NCBI RefSeq assembly: GCF_002088275.1 | Contig: NZ_AQQS01000023.1 | Location: 1-64,000, forward strand | Source: Aurantimonas sp. 22II-16-19i | GTDB lineage: Bacteria > Pseudomonadota > Alphaproteobacteria > Rhizobiales > Rhizobiaceae | Direction: 5' to 3' | Length of the DNA stretch: 64,000 nucleotides | Shown: one piece after another, positions 1-8,335 of the stretch | Position numbering within the stretch: position 1 is the first letter of the stretch | Layout of the letters: every line of letters begins with the position of its first letter | Notes under the pieces: model-generated | The model's database searches: none | The model's input: the letters and a program-made list of their open reading frames with translations, nothing else | What the model was told of the DNA's origin: nothing | Made by a program: the position numbers and the translations under genes

Positions 1-1323
1 GAGCCGCGCCGGATCCTGTCGCGCAGCCGCTTCGAGCTGGACGGGTTCGGCGCCGTGACCATCGAGCCCGGCGGCGGCGCCGCCAATCTCGAGGCCGAGC
101 TGCGCGAGGCGGAGGCGGCGCTGACCAGGCTGCTGCGAGGCTCCGGGGCCGCGAGCGAGGCCGAGGCGCGCCAGGCCTTCGCGCAGCGCCAGGAACTGGA
201 AGCGGAAATGAAGCTGCTGTCGGCCCGCCGCGATGCCCTGGTGCCGGACGGGCTCGACGCGGCCAGGGCGCGGCTGCGCGCCGCGGAGGCGGCGCTCGGC
301 CGGCTCGCCGCCTCCGCCCAGGACGACGCGGCCGGGGACGATGCGGCAGCTAACGAGGAACCGGCCGCAGCAGGCGAAGCGGTTGCCGAGCGGCTTGTCG
401 TGGCGCTGGAGGCGGCGCGGCGCCATGCCTCGGCTGCCGATCGCGCGCTGGATGCGGCGCGGCGGGGCAGCGAGGCGGCGACGCTGCGACGGGTCGCCGC
501 CGAGAGCGATCTCACCCATCTGAAATCCCAGGCCGAGCGCCTGTCGGCGGAGATCGCGGCAGCCGAGGCCGCGATCCCGCGCGAAGTTCTGGTCGCCCGG
601 CTCGCCGAGGCGGACATCGACTGCGACGCCAAGCGCGGCCGGCTCGCCTTGCGGGACAGCGAGCGCGGCGCGGAGGGGCCGGATGCGGCCGAAGCCCGCC
701 GCAGGGATGCGGAGAAGGCGCTGCGGCAGATCGGCGAGACGGTGCAGCGCCTGCGCGACGAGACGCTCGGCCTCGAAGGCGAGGTGCGCGTCGCCGGCGG
801 CAGCGGTGTCGGCGAGGCGGCGGGGCTGCTCGAGGAGCGGATCGTCGACCTCGAGCGCCGGCGGGCGCGGGTGGCGATCGAGGCCGAAGCCTCGCGGCTT
901 CTCTATACGACGCTCATCGAAGCCCAGCGGGCGGCGCGCGAGCACTGGCTCGGGCCGATCAAGACCCGGGTCGCGCCGTTCCTGAAGCTGATCCACCCCG
1001 AAAGCGACATCGACCTCGACGAGGAGACGCTGGAACTGAAGGGGATTCTGAGGGCAGGCGTCGAGGAGCGCTTCGAGCGCCTTTCCGCCGGCGCCCGCGA
1101 GCAGGTGGCGGTGGTCACCCGGCTGGCGCTTGCCCAGGTGCTGAAACAGGGCGGCCATCCGGCGACGGTCATCCTCGACGACGCGCTGGTCAACACCGAC
1201 GAGATCCGGCTCGAACGCATGCACCGGGTGCTGCGGGAGGCGGCGCGCGAGTTGCAGGTGATCGTCCTCACCTGCCGCGAACGCGATTTCCGCGATCTCG
1301 GCGCGCCGATGTTCCGGCTCTGA
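1..1323 (+). CDS. SMC-like/YhaN-type AAA ATPase, C-terminal part (5' end outside window)
   Basis: The frame is open from base 1, so the GTG at 55 is probably internal and the true start lies upstream. About 440 residues are visible. Most are Ala/Glu/Arg-rich heptad-like sequence, as in a long coiled coil. The last ~100 residues look like the C-terminal half of an ABC/SMC ATPase head: a signature-like LSAGAREQ near 1083 and a Walker B-like VILDDAL near 1170, followed by a short D-loop region. This layout fits YhaN/SbcC-like proteins, which often pair with a YhaO-type nuclease in DNA end processing. The Walker A half and any nuclease partner lie outside the window. The family is well supported; the exact role is inferred. 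Confidence 0.75.
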   Translation, partial: EPRRILSRSRFELDGFGAVTIEPGGGAANLEAELREAEAALTRLLRGSGAASEAEARQAFAQRQELEAEMKLLSARRDALVPDGLDAARARLRAAEAALGRLAASAQDDAAGDDAAANEEPAAAGEAVAERLVVALEAARRHASAADRALDAARRGSEAATLRRVAAESDLTHLKSQAERLSAEIAAAEAAIPREVLVARLAEADIDCDAKRGRLALRDSERGAEGPDAAEARRRDAEKALRQIGETVQRLRDETLGLEGEVRVAGGSGVGEAAGLLEERIVDLERRRARVAIEAEASRLLYTTLIEAQRAAREHWLGPIKTRVAPFLKLIHPESDIDLDEETLELKGILRAGVEERFERLSAGAREQVAVVTRLALAQVLKQGGHPATVILDDALVNTDEIRLERMHRVLREAARELQVIVLTCRERDFRDLGAPMFRL

Positions 1324-1836
1324 GGGCGCGCGGCGCGAAGCGATTCGCGGGCCGAGAAGGGCGAAAAGGCCGGAAATCGCGCCTGATTCCCGAAAGACGA
1401 CGCCGATCGCCCACCCGCGTCTACCCGGAGCGCAAACCCTTCGAAGGCCGATGGCAAGCCCCGAGCAAGCCTCGGCCCAGCCTTGTCCACAGCTGCACGG
1501 GGCACAGCTCCGGCCGCTCGGGACGGGAACCGTCACCAGCCGCATGCCCAGGCCCGCCAAAACCTGCCGAAACCCATGGAAACCTCGGATTTCCGCGTGT
1601 GGTTACCGGGCGGTGAACGAAAAAGTGGCATCCCCGCAACAGGGGTGTGTCCAAAGCGTCCCCAAGGGGCGAGTGTGGCAGTTATGCGATTGCATCAAAT
1701 CCCTCGGTGGATATTGTCGTTTTCAGAAAGACCGCAGGGGCAGACGCTTCGCACTTTCGCAGAGGGGATGGGGCAGGGAAGGCTGTCCTTCATACAAGGC
1801 CCAACCCTAACCTATTAATTGACTGGAGGTCAGGAC
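1324..1836. other. intergenic region upstream of the porin
   Basis: About 510 bases without a convincing gene. Short overlapping open frames occur on both strands, but none has a good ribosome binding site or a recognisable product. The stretch nearest the porin (about 1680-1830) is less GC-rich and probably holds its promoter and leader. I could not assign -35/-10 elements with confidence. Confidence 0.5.
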
Positions 1837-3075
1837 ATGAACATTAAGAGCCTTCTTCTCGGCTCCGCTGCGGCTCTCGTCGCAGTCTCCGGCGCCCGCG
1901 CTGCGGACGTCATCGTGCCGGTCGCCCCGGAACCCGCCGAATACGTCAAGGTTTGCGACGTTTACGGCACCGGCTTCTACTACATCCCGGGCACCGAGAC
2001 CTGCCTGAAGATCGGCGGCTACGTTCGCTACAAGATCATCGCCGCCGGCAACCTCGAAGACGACTTCGGCGTCAACTACCTGATCAACACCGAAGATGAC
2101 GACTATCGCGTCCGTTCGCGGGTTCGCGTTCGTCTGAACTTCGACGCCCGTGAAGAGACCGAGCTCGGCACCCTGCGCGCCTTCGCTCGCGTCCAGGCCG
2201 AGAACAACGGCAGCTTCTCCGACGCTTCCTACGGCATGGACATGGGCTACATCCAGCTCGGTGGCCTGACCATGGGTTACCTCGACACGCTGTGGACCGA
2301 GGGCGACGGCCTGCTCACCGACACCGATCTTCCGGTCGGCGACTTCCAGGTCAACCGCATCTCCTACACCTACGCCGCGGACGGCTTCTCGGCCGCTCTG
2401 TCGATCGAAGACGACAACACCGGCGACTTCGCTCCGGACGTCGTCGGTCGCCTGGCCTATGAAGGTGGCTGGGGTTCGATCTACCTCGCCGCTTCCTACG
2501 ACGAAGAGACCAACAGCGACGACATCTTCGGCGTCGATGGCACCGTCTACGGCGCACCGGCTCCGTTCTTTGCCGTCGTTCCGGGTCTCAACGTCGACAA
2601 CTCGGGCGATGCTTTCGCTCTGAAGGCCGGCCTGTCGCTGAAGGATCTCATCGCGACCGACTCCGAGCTGAAGATCGAAGGTAGCTACGCGTTCGATCCG
2701 AGCTCCTACTCGACCATCGGCCTGTTCACCGCCAACACGACTGCCAACAGCCTGGTTCTCGACACCGTTCCTGTCGAGTGGCAGATCGGTGCCGGCTACG
2801 CCCAGTCGTTCGGCAAGCTCGGCTTCGCTGCATCGGGTGTGTACGGCGAGACCTTCGAGTACAACGCTGCGGCGCTCGGTGGTAACCCCGAGATCGGCGA
2901 CGGCAACTACTACAAGCTCGTCGGCAACGTCGGTTACGAGATCACCAAGAACTTCGACATGCTCGCCGAAGTTTCCTACGCGAAGTTCGATTTCAACGGC
3001 AACGACGTCATTGCCGACACCGACACGAGCTTCGACCAGGTTGCTGGTTTCCTCCAGTTCGTTCGCTCCTTCTGA
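1837..3075 (+). CDS. major outer-membrane porin (Porin_2 family, Omp2b/RopA-like)
   Basis: A 412-residue protein with a classic signal peptide (MNIKSLLLGSAAALVAVSG, cleavage near ARA-AD). The mature N-terminus carries a CDVYGTGFYYIPGTETCLKI motif typical of rhizobial and Brucella porins, with two cysteines. Alternating hydrophobic strands follow, and the chain ends in Phe (FVRSF), the usual Bam recognition signal. It should form a 16-stranded trimeric beta-barrel for diffusion of small solutes. The ATG at 1837 was chosen because GGAGG lies just upstream; a TTG six codons earlier would put that Shine-Dalgarno inside the gene. Codon use is strongly biased (Gly GGC, Leu CTC/CTG), as expected for an abundant protein. 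A strong terminator follows. Confidence 0.95.
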   Translation: MNIKSLLLGSAAALVAVSGARAADVIVPVAPEPAEYVKVCDVYGTGFYYIPGTETCLKIGGYVRYKIIAAGNLEDDFGVNYLINTEDDDYRVRSRVRVRLNFDAREETELGTLRAFARVQAENNGSFSDASYGMDMGYIQLGGLTMGYLDTLWTEGDGLLTDTDLPVGDFQVNRISYTYAADGFSAALSIEDDNTGDFAPDVVGRLAYEGGWGSIYLAASYDEETNSDDIFGVDGTVYGAPAPFFAVVPGLNVDNSGDAFALKAGLSLKDLIATDSELKIEGSYAFDPSSYSTIGLFTANTTANSLVLDTVPVEWQIGAGYAQSFGKLGFAASGVYGETFEYNAAALGGNPEIGDGNYYKLVGNVGYEITKNFDMLAEVSYAKFDFNGNDVIADTDTSFDQVAGFLQFVRSF

Positions 3076-3108
3076 TCGAAGCAGCCACGGCTGAGACAAG
3101 CTGATGAA

Positions 3109-3138
3109 GGGCCCGGCGCCATGCGCCGGGCCCTTTTT
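3109..3138 (+). terminator. rho-independent terminator of the porin gene
   Basis: A perfect 11-bp GC-rich stem (GGGCCCGGCGC paired with GCGCCGGGCCC) with a 3-base loop, followed directly by five T's. It starts 34 bases after the porin stop. Confidence 0.85.
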
Positions 3139-3366
3139 CGTTGTTCATCGGCACGTTCGTCCCGAACATCGCCGGCGCAAGGGGCTGCCATGGCGATGGG
3201 ACTCCGGGAACTGTGAGACAGACCTTCCCCTGATCAGGCGCAGGATCGGCCGCGAGATCGCAACTGACAGCGGCTTGTGCCGCGCGCTGCATCAGGCCGG
3301 GCGGTCTTGACGACGCCGGCGCGGATTCAGGAGGTGACAGGATCCAGAGGGGGCTACGCCGGACGC

Positions 3367-3390
3367 AAAAAAGGCGCGGTCGCCCGCGCC
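3367..3390 (-). terminator. rho-independent terminator of glk
   Basis: Read on the minus strand, GGCGCGG pairs with CCGCGCC around a 4-base loop and is followed by six T's, about 40 bases after the glk stop. Confidence 0.8.
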
Positions 3391-3430
3391 TCGTTCCTTT
3401 CTGTCCGTCTTGCGACCGGTCCGTCGAAAG

Positions 3431-4456
3431 TCAGCCCACCCAGCGACGGCCGGTGGTCTCGAGCCCGAAGAAGCGCGGCGTCCGCGCATAGGTCGCAAGG
3501 CCGGCGAGCGCAGCCAGCGGCTCGGTGACCACATAGAGCGGGATCTCCCGCATCAGATCGCTGTGCGGCGCCTTGTCCTCGAAGGCGGCGCGGACATGGA
3601 CCTTCTTGATCACCGGAATCAGCCGCTGGAAGATGCCGCCGCCGATATAGACCCCGCCCCTGGCCATGAAGACCAGTGCGATGTCGCCGGCGATCCGGCC
3701 GAGATAGGTGGCGAAGAGATCGACGGCCTCGCCGGCCTCGGCATCCATGCGGTTGATCGCCGCCTCGGTGATCGACTGTGGCGCGTCGAGCGAAGGCTCG
3801 ACGCCCTTCACCGCGCAGATCGCCTGATAGAGATTGACGAGGCCGCGGCCGCAGAGGATCTGCTCGCCGGAGATGCGGCCCTCGATGGTCTGGAGATGCG
3901 GCCAGATCTCGAGGTCGCGCTCCGTCCGCGGCCCCATGTCGATATGGCCGCCTTCTCCGGCGACCGGGATCCACATGTTGCGGGCGCGCACGAGGCCGGC
4001 GACGCCGAGCCCGGTTCCGGGTCCGAGCACCGCGCGGCTTGCGCCCTCGCGGATGACGCCGCCACCGATCTGGGTGCGCGCCTCCTCCTTCAGCGAGGAG
4101 ATCGCCAAAGCCTGCGCCTCGAAGTCGTTGAGGACGATGATCTCCGATATGCCGAGGGACTCGATCATCGCCTTCGGCCGGACGATCCACGGGCAGTTGG
4201 TGAGGTCGATCTCGTCGCCGTCGATCGGCCCGGCGACGGCCAGCACCGCCGTCTTCGGCTGCACCGACGTCTTGTCGAGGACGCTCACCTGGATCGCCTC
4301 GTCGATGTTGCCGAAGTCGGCCGTCTGGACGACCGGGAACATCTTGGGTTCCGCATAGGCATCGACGATGAGGGCGAACCGGGCGTTGGTCCCGCCGATG
4401 TCGCCGATGAGAATCGGAAATTTCAGCGCGTCGTTGACGTCGCGTGTCGATACCAT
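3431..4456 (-). CDS. glk: glucokinase
   Basis: A 341-residue glucokinase of the bacterial Glk family, which phosphorylates glucose with ATP to glucose 6-phosphate in the cytoplasm. The ATP phosphate-binding motif [12 protein letters not shown] is at about residues 18-29, the catalytic-base motif VLNDFEAQA in the middle, and the second phosphate motif GPGTGLGVA follows. The frame stays open for 48 codons upstream, but the family start matches the ATG at 4456 ([20 protein letters not shown]). In this window it could feed the pentose phosphate route with gnd at 27482, although the genes are far apart. The product is clear; only the start has minor doubt. Confidence 0.93.
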   Translation of the reverse strand: MVSTRDVNDALKFPILIGDIGGTNARFALIVDAYAEPKMFPVVQTADFGNIDEAIQVSVLDKTSVQPKTAVLAVAGPIDGDEIDLTNCPWIVRPKAMIESLGISEIIVLNDFEAQALAISSLKEEARTQIGGGVIREGASRAVLGPGTGLGVAGLVRARNMWIPVAGEGGHIDMGPRTERDLEIWPHLQTIEGRISGEQILCGRGLVNLYQAICAVKGVEPSLDAPQSITEAAINRMDAEAGEAVDLFATYLGRIAGDIALVFMARGGVYIGGGIFQRLIPVIKKVHVRAAFEDKAPHSDLMREIPLYVVTEPLAALAGLATYARTPRFFGLETTGRRWVG

Positions 4457-4654
4457 GGTGCCCGCCGCTTCAATCGATTCGCATGCCGATCGACATAGGA
4501 CATCGCCGCGCCGAAGGCAAAGCCGAAGCGGCGTTTTCGTGGCTTCGCTCGGGGCGCTTCCTCTCGTCCGGCGAGGCATGCCGAAACATCGTCCCCGCAT
4601 GCCGGAGCTGACGCACCCGGCGCGCCGTGGCCGAGCGGCCGGCCGGGACGCCGC

Positions 4655-4695
4655 TAGAGCGGGATGAGATCAGCGTCGATCGACATCCCGCTCTA
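4655..4695. repeat. 12-bp perfect inverted repeat
   Basis: TAGAGCGGGATG at 4655-4666 is the exact reverse complement of 4684-4695, with a 17-base loop. It lies 19 bases from the 45-bp palindrome at 4715, so the two may be parts of one composite intergenic element. Confidence 0.65.
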
Positions 4696-4714
4696 TCCTC
4701 ATCCTCTCTTTGCC

Positions 4715-4759
4715 GCATGATCTTCCCCGAAAACCGGTTCCCACTGTTCGGGATCATGC
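4715..4759. repeat. 45-bp dispersed palindromic repeat, copy 1
   Basis: The unit begins GCATGATCTT and ends GGGATCATGC, with an inner CCGAA/TTCGG pairing around AACCGGTT. It matches a second copy at 58568-58612 at 42 of 45 positions in the same orientation. From memory this sequence is one of the commonest intergenic repeats in rhizobial genomes. The mepA stop codon at 4761-4763 starts two bases after its end. Confidence 0.85.
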
Positions 4760-4760
4760 T

Positions 4761-5756
4761 CTAGCGGAAGGGGCGCGGTGTCGGGACGGGCACGGCGCTC
4801 GCCGGCGGGGCAAAGGCGCTGGCATAGGAAGGCGCTTGCATTCCTGATGATGACCCGCCCGCTGCAACGGCAGAACCGCCGGCATCCGCCGCCCCGAGCA
4901 CCGAACGGCAGGCCTTCGGCATGCCGGCGAGCGTCAAGGGCGGCTTCGGCTTGGCCGGCTTGGCGCCGGGCTTCGGGGGCTGGAGCGCGACGTTGAACCA
5001 CCAGTCGAGTTCGTTGCAGCCGTCGCCGGCCCCGATCGCCGGCTGCGGCTTGCAGCCGGACGAGCCCGGCCGGCAGGACAGGCGGACATGGAAATGCTCG
5101 TGGTGACCGTAAAAGGGGCGCACCTTGGCCAGCCAGCCGCGGTCGCGTCCGGCCGTCTCGCAGAGCTTCCGCTTGATGCCCGGATGGACGAAGATCCGCT
5201 CCACCTCGCCTTGGGAGGCGGCGATCTTGATGAGGTCGCGGTAGCGCGGGTTCCAGACGCGGTCGTCGACGGTGAACGTGCCCTCTCTCAGCACCGAGCG
5301 GAACGGATAGGTCTCGCGCTGCTCGGCGCTCAGCCGCGGCGAGGGCATCGGCTGCAGCCAGACGTCGAAGTCCAGCCCGACCTGGTGGGAGGCATGGCCC
5401 GACGCCATCGGGCCGCCCCGCGGCTGCGAGACGTCGCCGACGAGGAGGCCGGGCCAGACGCCCGTGCGCGCCGCCTCGCCGGCGATCCGCTCGATCACGG
5501 CGACGGTGTCCGGATGACCGTAGTTGCGATTGCGCGAGAGGCGCATCGCCTGCCAGTGAGGGCCGTCCGGCGGCAGTTCCGCGCCGCCGGCAAGGCAGCC
5601 ATTGGAATAGAAGCCGATGCTTCGGGCCGCCCCTGGCGCGGGGCTCCTCTCCGCCGAGAACAGCAGCTTCGCCGGCGTTTCGGCCAAAGCGGCCGTGGCG
5701 CTCCCGAAGACCGCCGCAGCGAGGATGGCGGCAAGGAGGCGGCTCGCAGTCTTCAT
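4761..5756 (-). CDS. mepA: penicillin-insensitive murein endopeptidase, MepA-like (peptidase M74)
   Basis: A 331-residue exported protein with a signal peptide (residues 1-25, ending ALA-ET). MepA enzymes are LAS-fold zinc peptidases that cut the D-Ala-meso-DAP cross-links of peptidoglycan in the periplasm. Visible metal or active-site motifs are GHASHQVGLDFDVWL (His and Asp ligands) and GHHEHFHVRLSC near residue 220. Four or more cysteines in the C-terminal half suggest disulfides. The last ~70 residues are Pro/Ala/Lys-rich and unstructured, with no clear domain. The stop codon abuts the 45-bp palindromic repeat, so the extreme C-terminus may have been shaped by repeat insertion. The family assignment is secure. 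Confidence 0.9.
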   Translation of the reverse strand: MKTASRLLAAILAAAVFGSATAALAETPAKLLFSAERSPAPGAARSIGFYSNGCLAGGAELPPDGPHWQAMRLSRNRNYGHPDTVAVIERIAGEAARTGVWPGLLVGDVSQPRGGPMASGHASHQVGLDFDVWLQPMPSPRLSAEQRETYPFRSVLREGTFTVDDRVWNPRYRDLIKIAASQGEVERIFVHPGIKRKLCETAGRDRGWLAKVRPFYGHHEHFHVRLSCRPGSSGCKPQPAIGAGDGCNELDWWFNVALQPPKPGAKPAKPKPPLTLAGMPKACRSVLGAADAGGSAVAAGGSSSGMQAPSYASAFAPPASAVPVPTPRPFR

Positions 5757-6039
5757 CGTCTCTCCTTCAAAGGCGGCATCGGCGCCCTATTGAAACCGGC
5801 GTGGCGCGCGAGCATCGCAGAGCGCCTTGGCCGCGCGGGCTGATCGCCAGGAGTGCCGACCTCTTCGCCACGCGATCACGCAAAGCGAGGACGATTGGCG
5901 CAACGACGATCAGGCCCGGCTGCAGCGCGCTTCGGCCGGGCGCATGAACCCGGTGCGTTCGAACGAGGAATTGCCGGAAATTGCGACCGAATCCCGACGC
6001 AGTCCACCGGTGTCACGCTTTCCAGGAGACTGTTGCACG

Positions 6040-6771
6040 ATGACCTACGACCTCTACTACTGGCCGGGCCTGCCGGGGCGCGGCGAATATGTCCGCCTGG
6101 TGCTGGAAGCCGCCGGCATCGAGTATCGCGACATGGCGCGGCTTCCCGCCGCGCAAGGCGGTGGCATGGAGGCAATGTCGGCCTTCCTGCAAGGCGAGAA
6201 GGGGCCGCACATTCCCCTTGCGCCGCCCTTCCTCGTGGCGGGCGACCTCGTCCTGTCGCAGACCGCCGCGATCGTGTCCTATCTCGGCGAACGGCACGGC
6301 CTTGCGCCCGAGGCGGAGGCCGAACGGCTGTTCGCTCGCGCCATTGCCCTGACAACGGCCGATCTCGTCGCCGAGGCGCACGACGTCCATCATCCGGTGG
6401 GCGTCTCGCTCTATTACGACGACCAGAGGCCGGAGGCCGCCCGCCGTGCGCAGGAGTTCCGGGACAGGCGGATGCCGAAATTCCTCGGATGGTACGAGGG
6501 GCTGCTGTCCGCGAACCCTTCCGGGCCGGACCATCTCGCGGGCGACCGCATGACCCATGCCGATCTCGGCCTGTTCCAGACCGTCGCCGGGCTCGGCTAC
6601 GCCTTTCCGCGCCGGATGGCGGGCCTCATGCCGGACTTTCCGCTGGTCGCGGCGCTGTGCGAGCGCGTCGCCGCCGCCCCGCGCATCCGCGCTTATCTCG
6701 AGAGCGACCGACGCCTCGCCTTCAACGAGGACGGCATCTTCCGGCATTATCCGGAGCTCGATGGCGATTGA
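6040..6771 (+). CDS. glutathione S-transferase family protein
   Basis: A 243-residue cytosolic GST-fold protein. The N-terminal thioredoxin-like domain (residues 1-85) has the Tyr/Gly-rich start YDLYYWPGLPGRGEYVRLVL and a glutathione-binding VLSQTAAIVSYLGE motif. The C-terminal helical domain has the usual Asp cap (DRMTHADLGLFQTV). Such proteins conjugate or reduce electrophiles with glutathione; the substrate cannot be told. The frame is open 71 codons further upstream, but AGGAGA lies just before the ATG at 6040 and the fold begins there. It is convergent with the lytic transglycosylase gene. Confidence 0.88.
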   Translation: MTYDLYYWPGLPGRGEYVRLVLEAAGIEYRDMARLPAAQGGGMEAMSAFLQGEKGPHIPLAPPFLVAGDLVLSQTAAIVSYLGERHGLAPEAEAERLFARAIALTTADLVAEAHDVHHPVGVSLYYDDQRPEAARRAQEFRDRRMPKFLGWYEGLLSANPSGPDHLAGDRMTHADLGLFQTVAGLGYAFPRRMAGLMPDFPLVAALCERVAAAPRIRAYLESDRRLAFNEDGIFRHYPELDGD

Positions 6772-6833
6772 GGCGAGGATTGCCGAGTCGGCGGTGTCGC
6801 CGATCGGCCGCCTGCCCTGGCCCTGAACGAGCC

Positions 6834-6860
6834 GGGCCCGGCGCATGACGCGCCGGGCCC
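6834..6860. terminator. hairpin between convergent genes, possible bidirectional terminator
   Basis: A perfect 11-bp stem (GGGCCCGGCGC with GCGCCGGGCCC) around a 5-base loop, midway between the GST stop and the transglycosylase stop. Neither side has a clear T-run, so intrinsic termination is only possible. The stem is the same 11-mer as in the porin terminator. Confidence 0.45.
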
Positions 6861-6909
6861 GGGCCGAAGATCCGGTGCCGTTCCGGTCGGTGGAGCGGTG
6901 CTCTGCCGG

Positions 6910-7740
6910 TCAGCCGGCGAGCTTGGAGGCGAAGAGCGCCAGGGCTTTCTGGTAGACGCCGGCCCTGTTCCATTCGCGCAGGACGGCGAAGTTCGGCTGG
7001 CCCTGCTGGTAGCCGGCGCCCGGACGCCAGCCGTGCTGGCGCAGGAAGTTCGCGGTCGAGGCGAGCACGTCGGCCTTGGAATTGATCAGATCGCGGCGAC
7101 CGTTGCCGTCGCCGTCGACGGCAAAGCGCAGGTAGTTCTTGGCGAGGAACTGGGTCTGGCCGATCTCGCCGGCCCAGGCGCCACGCATCTGGTTCGGCTG
7201 CATGTCGCCGCGGTCGACGATCGCCATGGCGGCGAGCAGCTCTTCGGTGAAGAAGGCCGAACGGCGGCAGTCGTAGGAGAGCGTCGCCAGCGAACTGAAC
7301 ACCGGCATGTTGCCGGAATTGGCGCCGAAGCCGGTCTCCATGCCCCAGATCGCGACGAGCACTTCCTTCTGCACGCCGTAGCGCTGCTCGATGGAATCGA
7401 GCAGACGGGCGTTCTGCTGGATGATCCGCTTGCCCTTGGCAACGAAGGAGGCCGGCGCGCGCCGCGCCATGAAGGCGTCGAGCGACAGGTTCATCGAATG
7501 CTGGTTGCGATCGAGGCTGACGACCTTGGAGGAATAGCGGGTCGGCATCAGGGCCGACTGGATGGTCCGCTGGGAGATGCCCGCGGCCGCTGCCTCCTGG
7601 GCCATCTGCTGCTTCCACTGGTCGAAGCCGGCCGCCGAGTTGCCGCATTGGGCGGCAGCGGCCGGAAGCGCCGCGGCGCCGAGCATGACAGCGGCAATGG
7701 CCGAAATGGCGAGGCTCGTGAATTTCGTGCGTCGGAGCAT
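6910..7740 (-). CDS. lytic murein transglycosylase (MltB/SLT_2 type)
   Basis: A 276-residue exported enzyme with a signal peptide ending near AAAA-QC (about residue 30). Lytic transglycosylases cut the MurNAc-GlcNAc bond of peptidoglycan, leaving 1,6-anhydroMurNAc. The catalytic Glu is E135 in IWGMETGFGA, and the family's GEIGQTQFLAKNY and DGDGNGRRDL motifs follow. No peptidoglycan-binding domain is present, so this is the short version. The Cys after the cleavage region lacks a lipobox, so a soluble periplasmic protein is more likely than a lipoprotein. Another murein hydrolase gene (mepA) lies 1.2 kb away. Confidence 0.9.
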   Translation of the reverse strand: MLRRTKFTSLAISAIAAVMLGAAALPAAAAQCGNSAAGFDQWKQQMAQEAAAAGISQRTIQSALMPTRYSSKVVSLDRNQHSMNLSLDAFMARRAPASFVAKGKRIIQQNARLLDSIEQRYGVQKEVLVAIWGMETGFGANSGNMPVFSSLATLSYDCRRSAFFTEELLAAMAIVDRGDMQPNQMRGAWAGEIGQTQFLAKNYLRFAVDGDGNGRRDLINSKADVLASTANFLRQHGWRPGAGYQQGQPNFAVLREWNRAGVYQKALALFASKLAG

Positions 7741-7994
7741 GTCGGAATCGTCTCTCCTCTTGGGGTTTCATCGTCGGCGTCGGGTGCGGCCGCAGGCGGG
7801 CGCTGATGGAAGCGCAACCCGCAGACCCCTGCATGGTTCGACGCGAAGAACTCTGTCGCGAAACTTATCGTCTTTCGGCTCAAGACTATAGCGTCTTCGA
7901 CGCATCGTCCTTAACCCGCCAGAACGCTTCGGGGTCGAAAGCGGCGACAGTCGGGCGATCGGCGGAAAAAGCGGCCTGCCGACGCCTTTATTGC

Positions 7995-8327
7995 TCACGA
8001 TCCCGGTATCTTCAGGCCATCGGTTTCGGCAAGGGTGCGTTTCTTCTCGCCGGAGATCAGCATCAGGTTCCGCGTATAGATGACGAGTCCCGCCGCCTGG
8101 CCGATGATGAAGACCGGGTCTTTCCGGTGCAGCGCATAGATCAGGAGCAGCGATCCGCCGAGCAGCGAGAACGTCCAGAAGGCGACCGGCACGACGGATT
8201 TGCGCGCCCGCTCCGAGGCGATCCACTGGATCATGAACCGTGCGGTGAACATCGCCTGGGCGACGAAGCCGAGGGCGATCCACAGATCGAACTGCTCGAT
8301 GAAGACATGGTTGATGTAGGCCCACAT
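7995..8327 (-). CDS. LAB_N domain membrane protein (lipid-A-disaccharide synthase N-terminal-like)
   Basis: A 110-residue membrane protein with about three hydrophobic segments: LWIALGFVAQAMFTARFMI, a central VAFWTFSLLGGSLLLIYAL, and a third near IIGQAAGLVIYTRNLMLI. The RFMIQWIASER stretch is typical of the LAB_N family. Stand-alone LAB_N proteins usually sit beside polyprenyl-phosphate glycosyltransferase genes in LPS-modification loci, as here. The ATG at 8327 was chosen because AAGGAG, overlapping the stop region of the upstream PAP2-GT2 gene, lies 11 bases before it; translation is probably coupled (8-base gap). A role in flipping or handling a lipid-linked sugar is inference. Confidence 0.82.
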   Translation of the reverse strand: MWAYINHVFIEQFDLWIALGFVAQAMFTARFMIQWIASERARKSVVPVAFWTFSLLGGSLLLIYALHRKDPVFIIGQAAGLVIYTRNLMLISGEKKRTLAETDGLKIPGS

Positions 8328-8335
8328 CGGTTTGT

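Larger units (their letters stand above)
3076..3430. other. convergent intergenic region between porin and glk
   Basis: About 355 bases between convergent genes. It holds the porin terminator at 3109-3138 and the glk terminator at 3367-3390. I see nothing gene-like between the two. Confidence 0.5.
4457..4760. other. intergenic region holding a composite palindromic repeat
   Basis: About 300 bases between the glk start and the mepA stop, both minus-strand genes. The left part probably holds the glk promoter. The right part is occupied by two palindromic repeat units (4655-4695 and 4715-4759), and the mepA stop codon directly adjoins the second. Confidence 0.6.

Noticed and set aside
1451-1847. 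Several overlapping short open frames upstream of the porin.
   Set aside because: No Shine-Dalgarno, no recognisable product, and they overlap each other and the probable porin promoter and leader.
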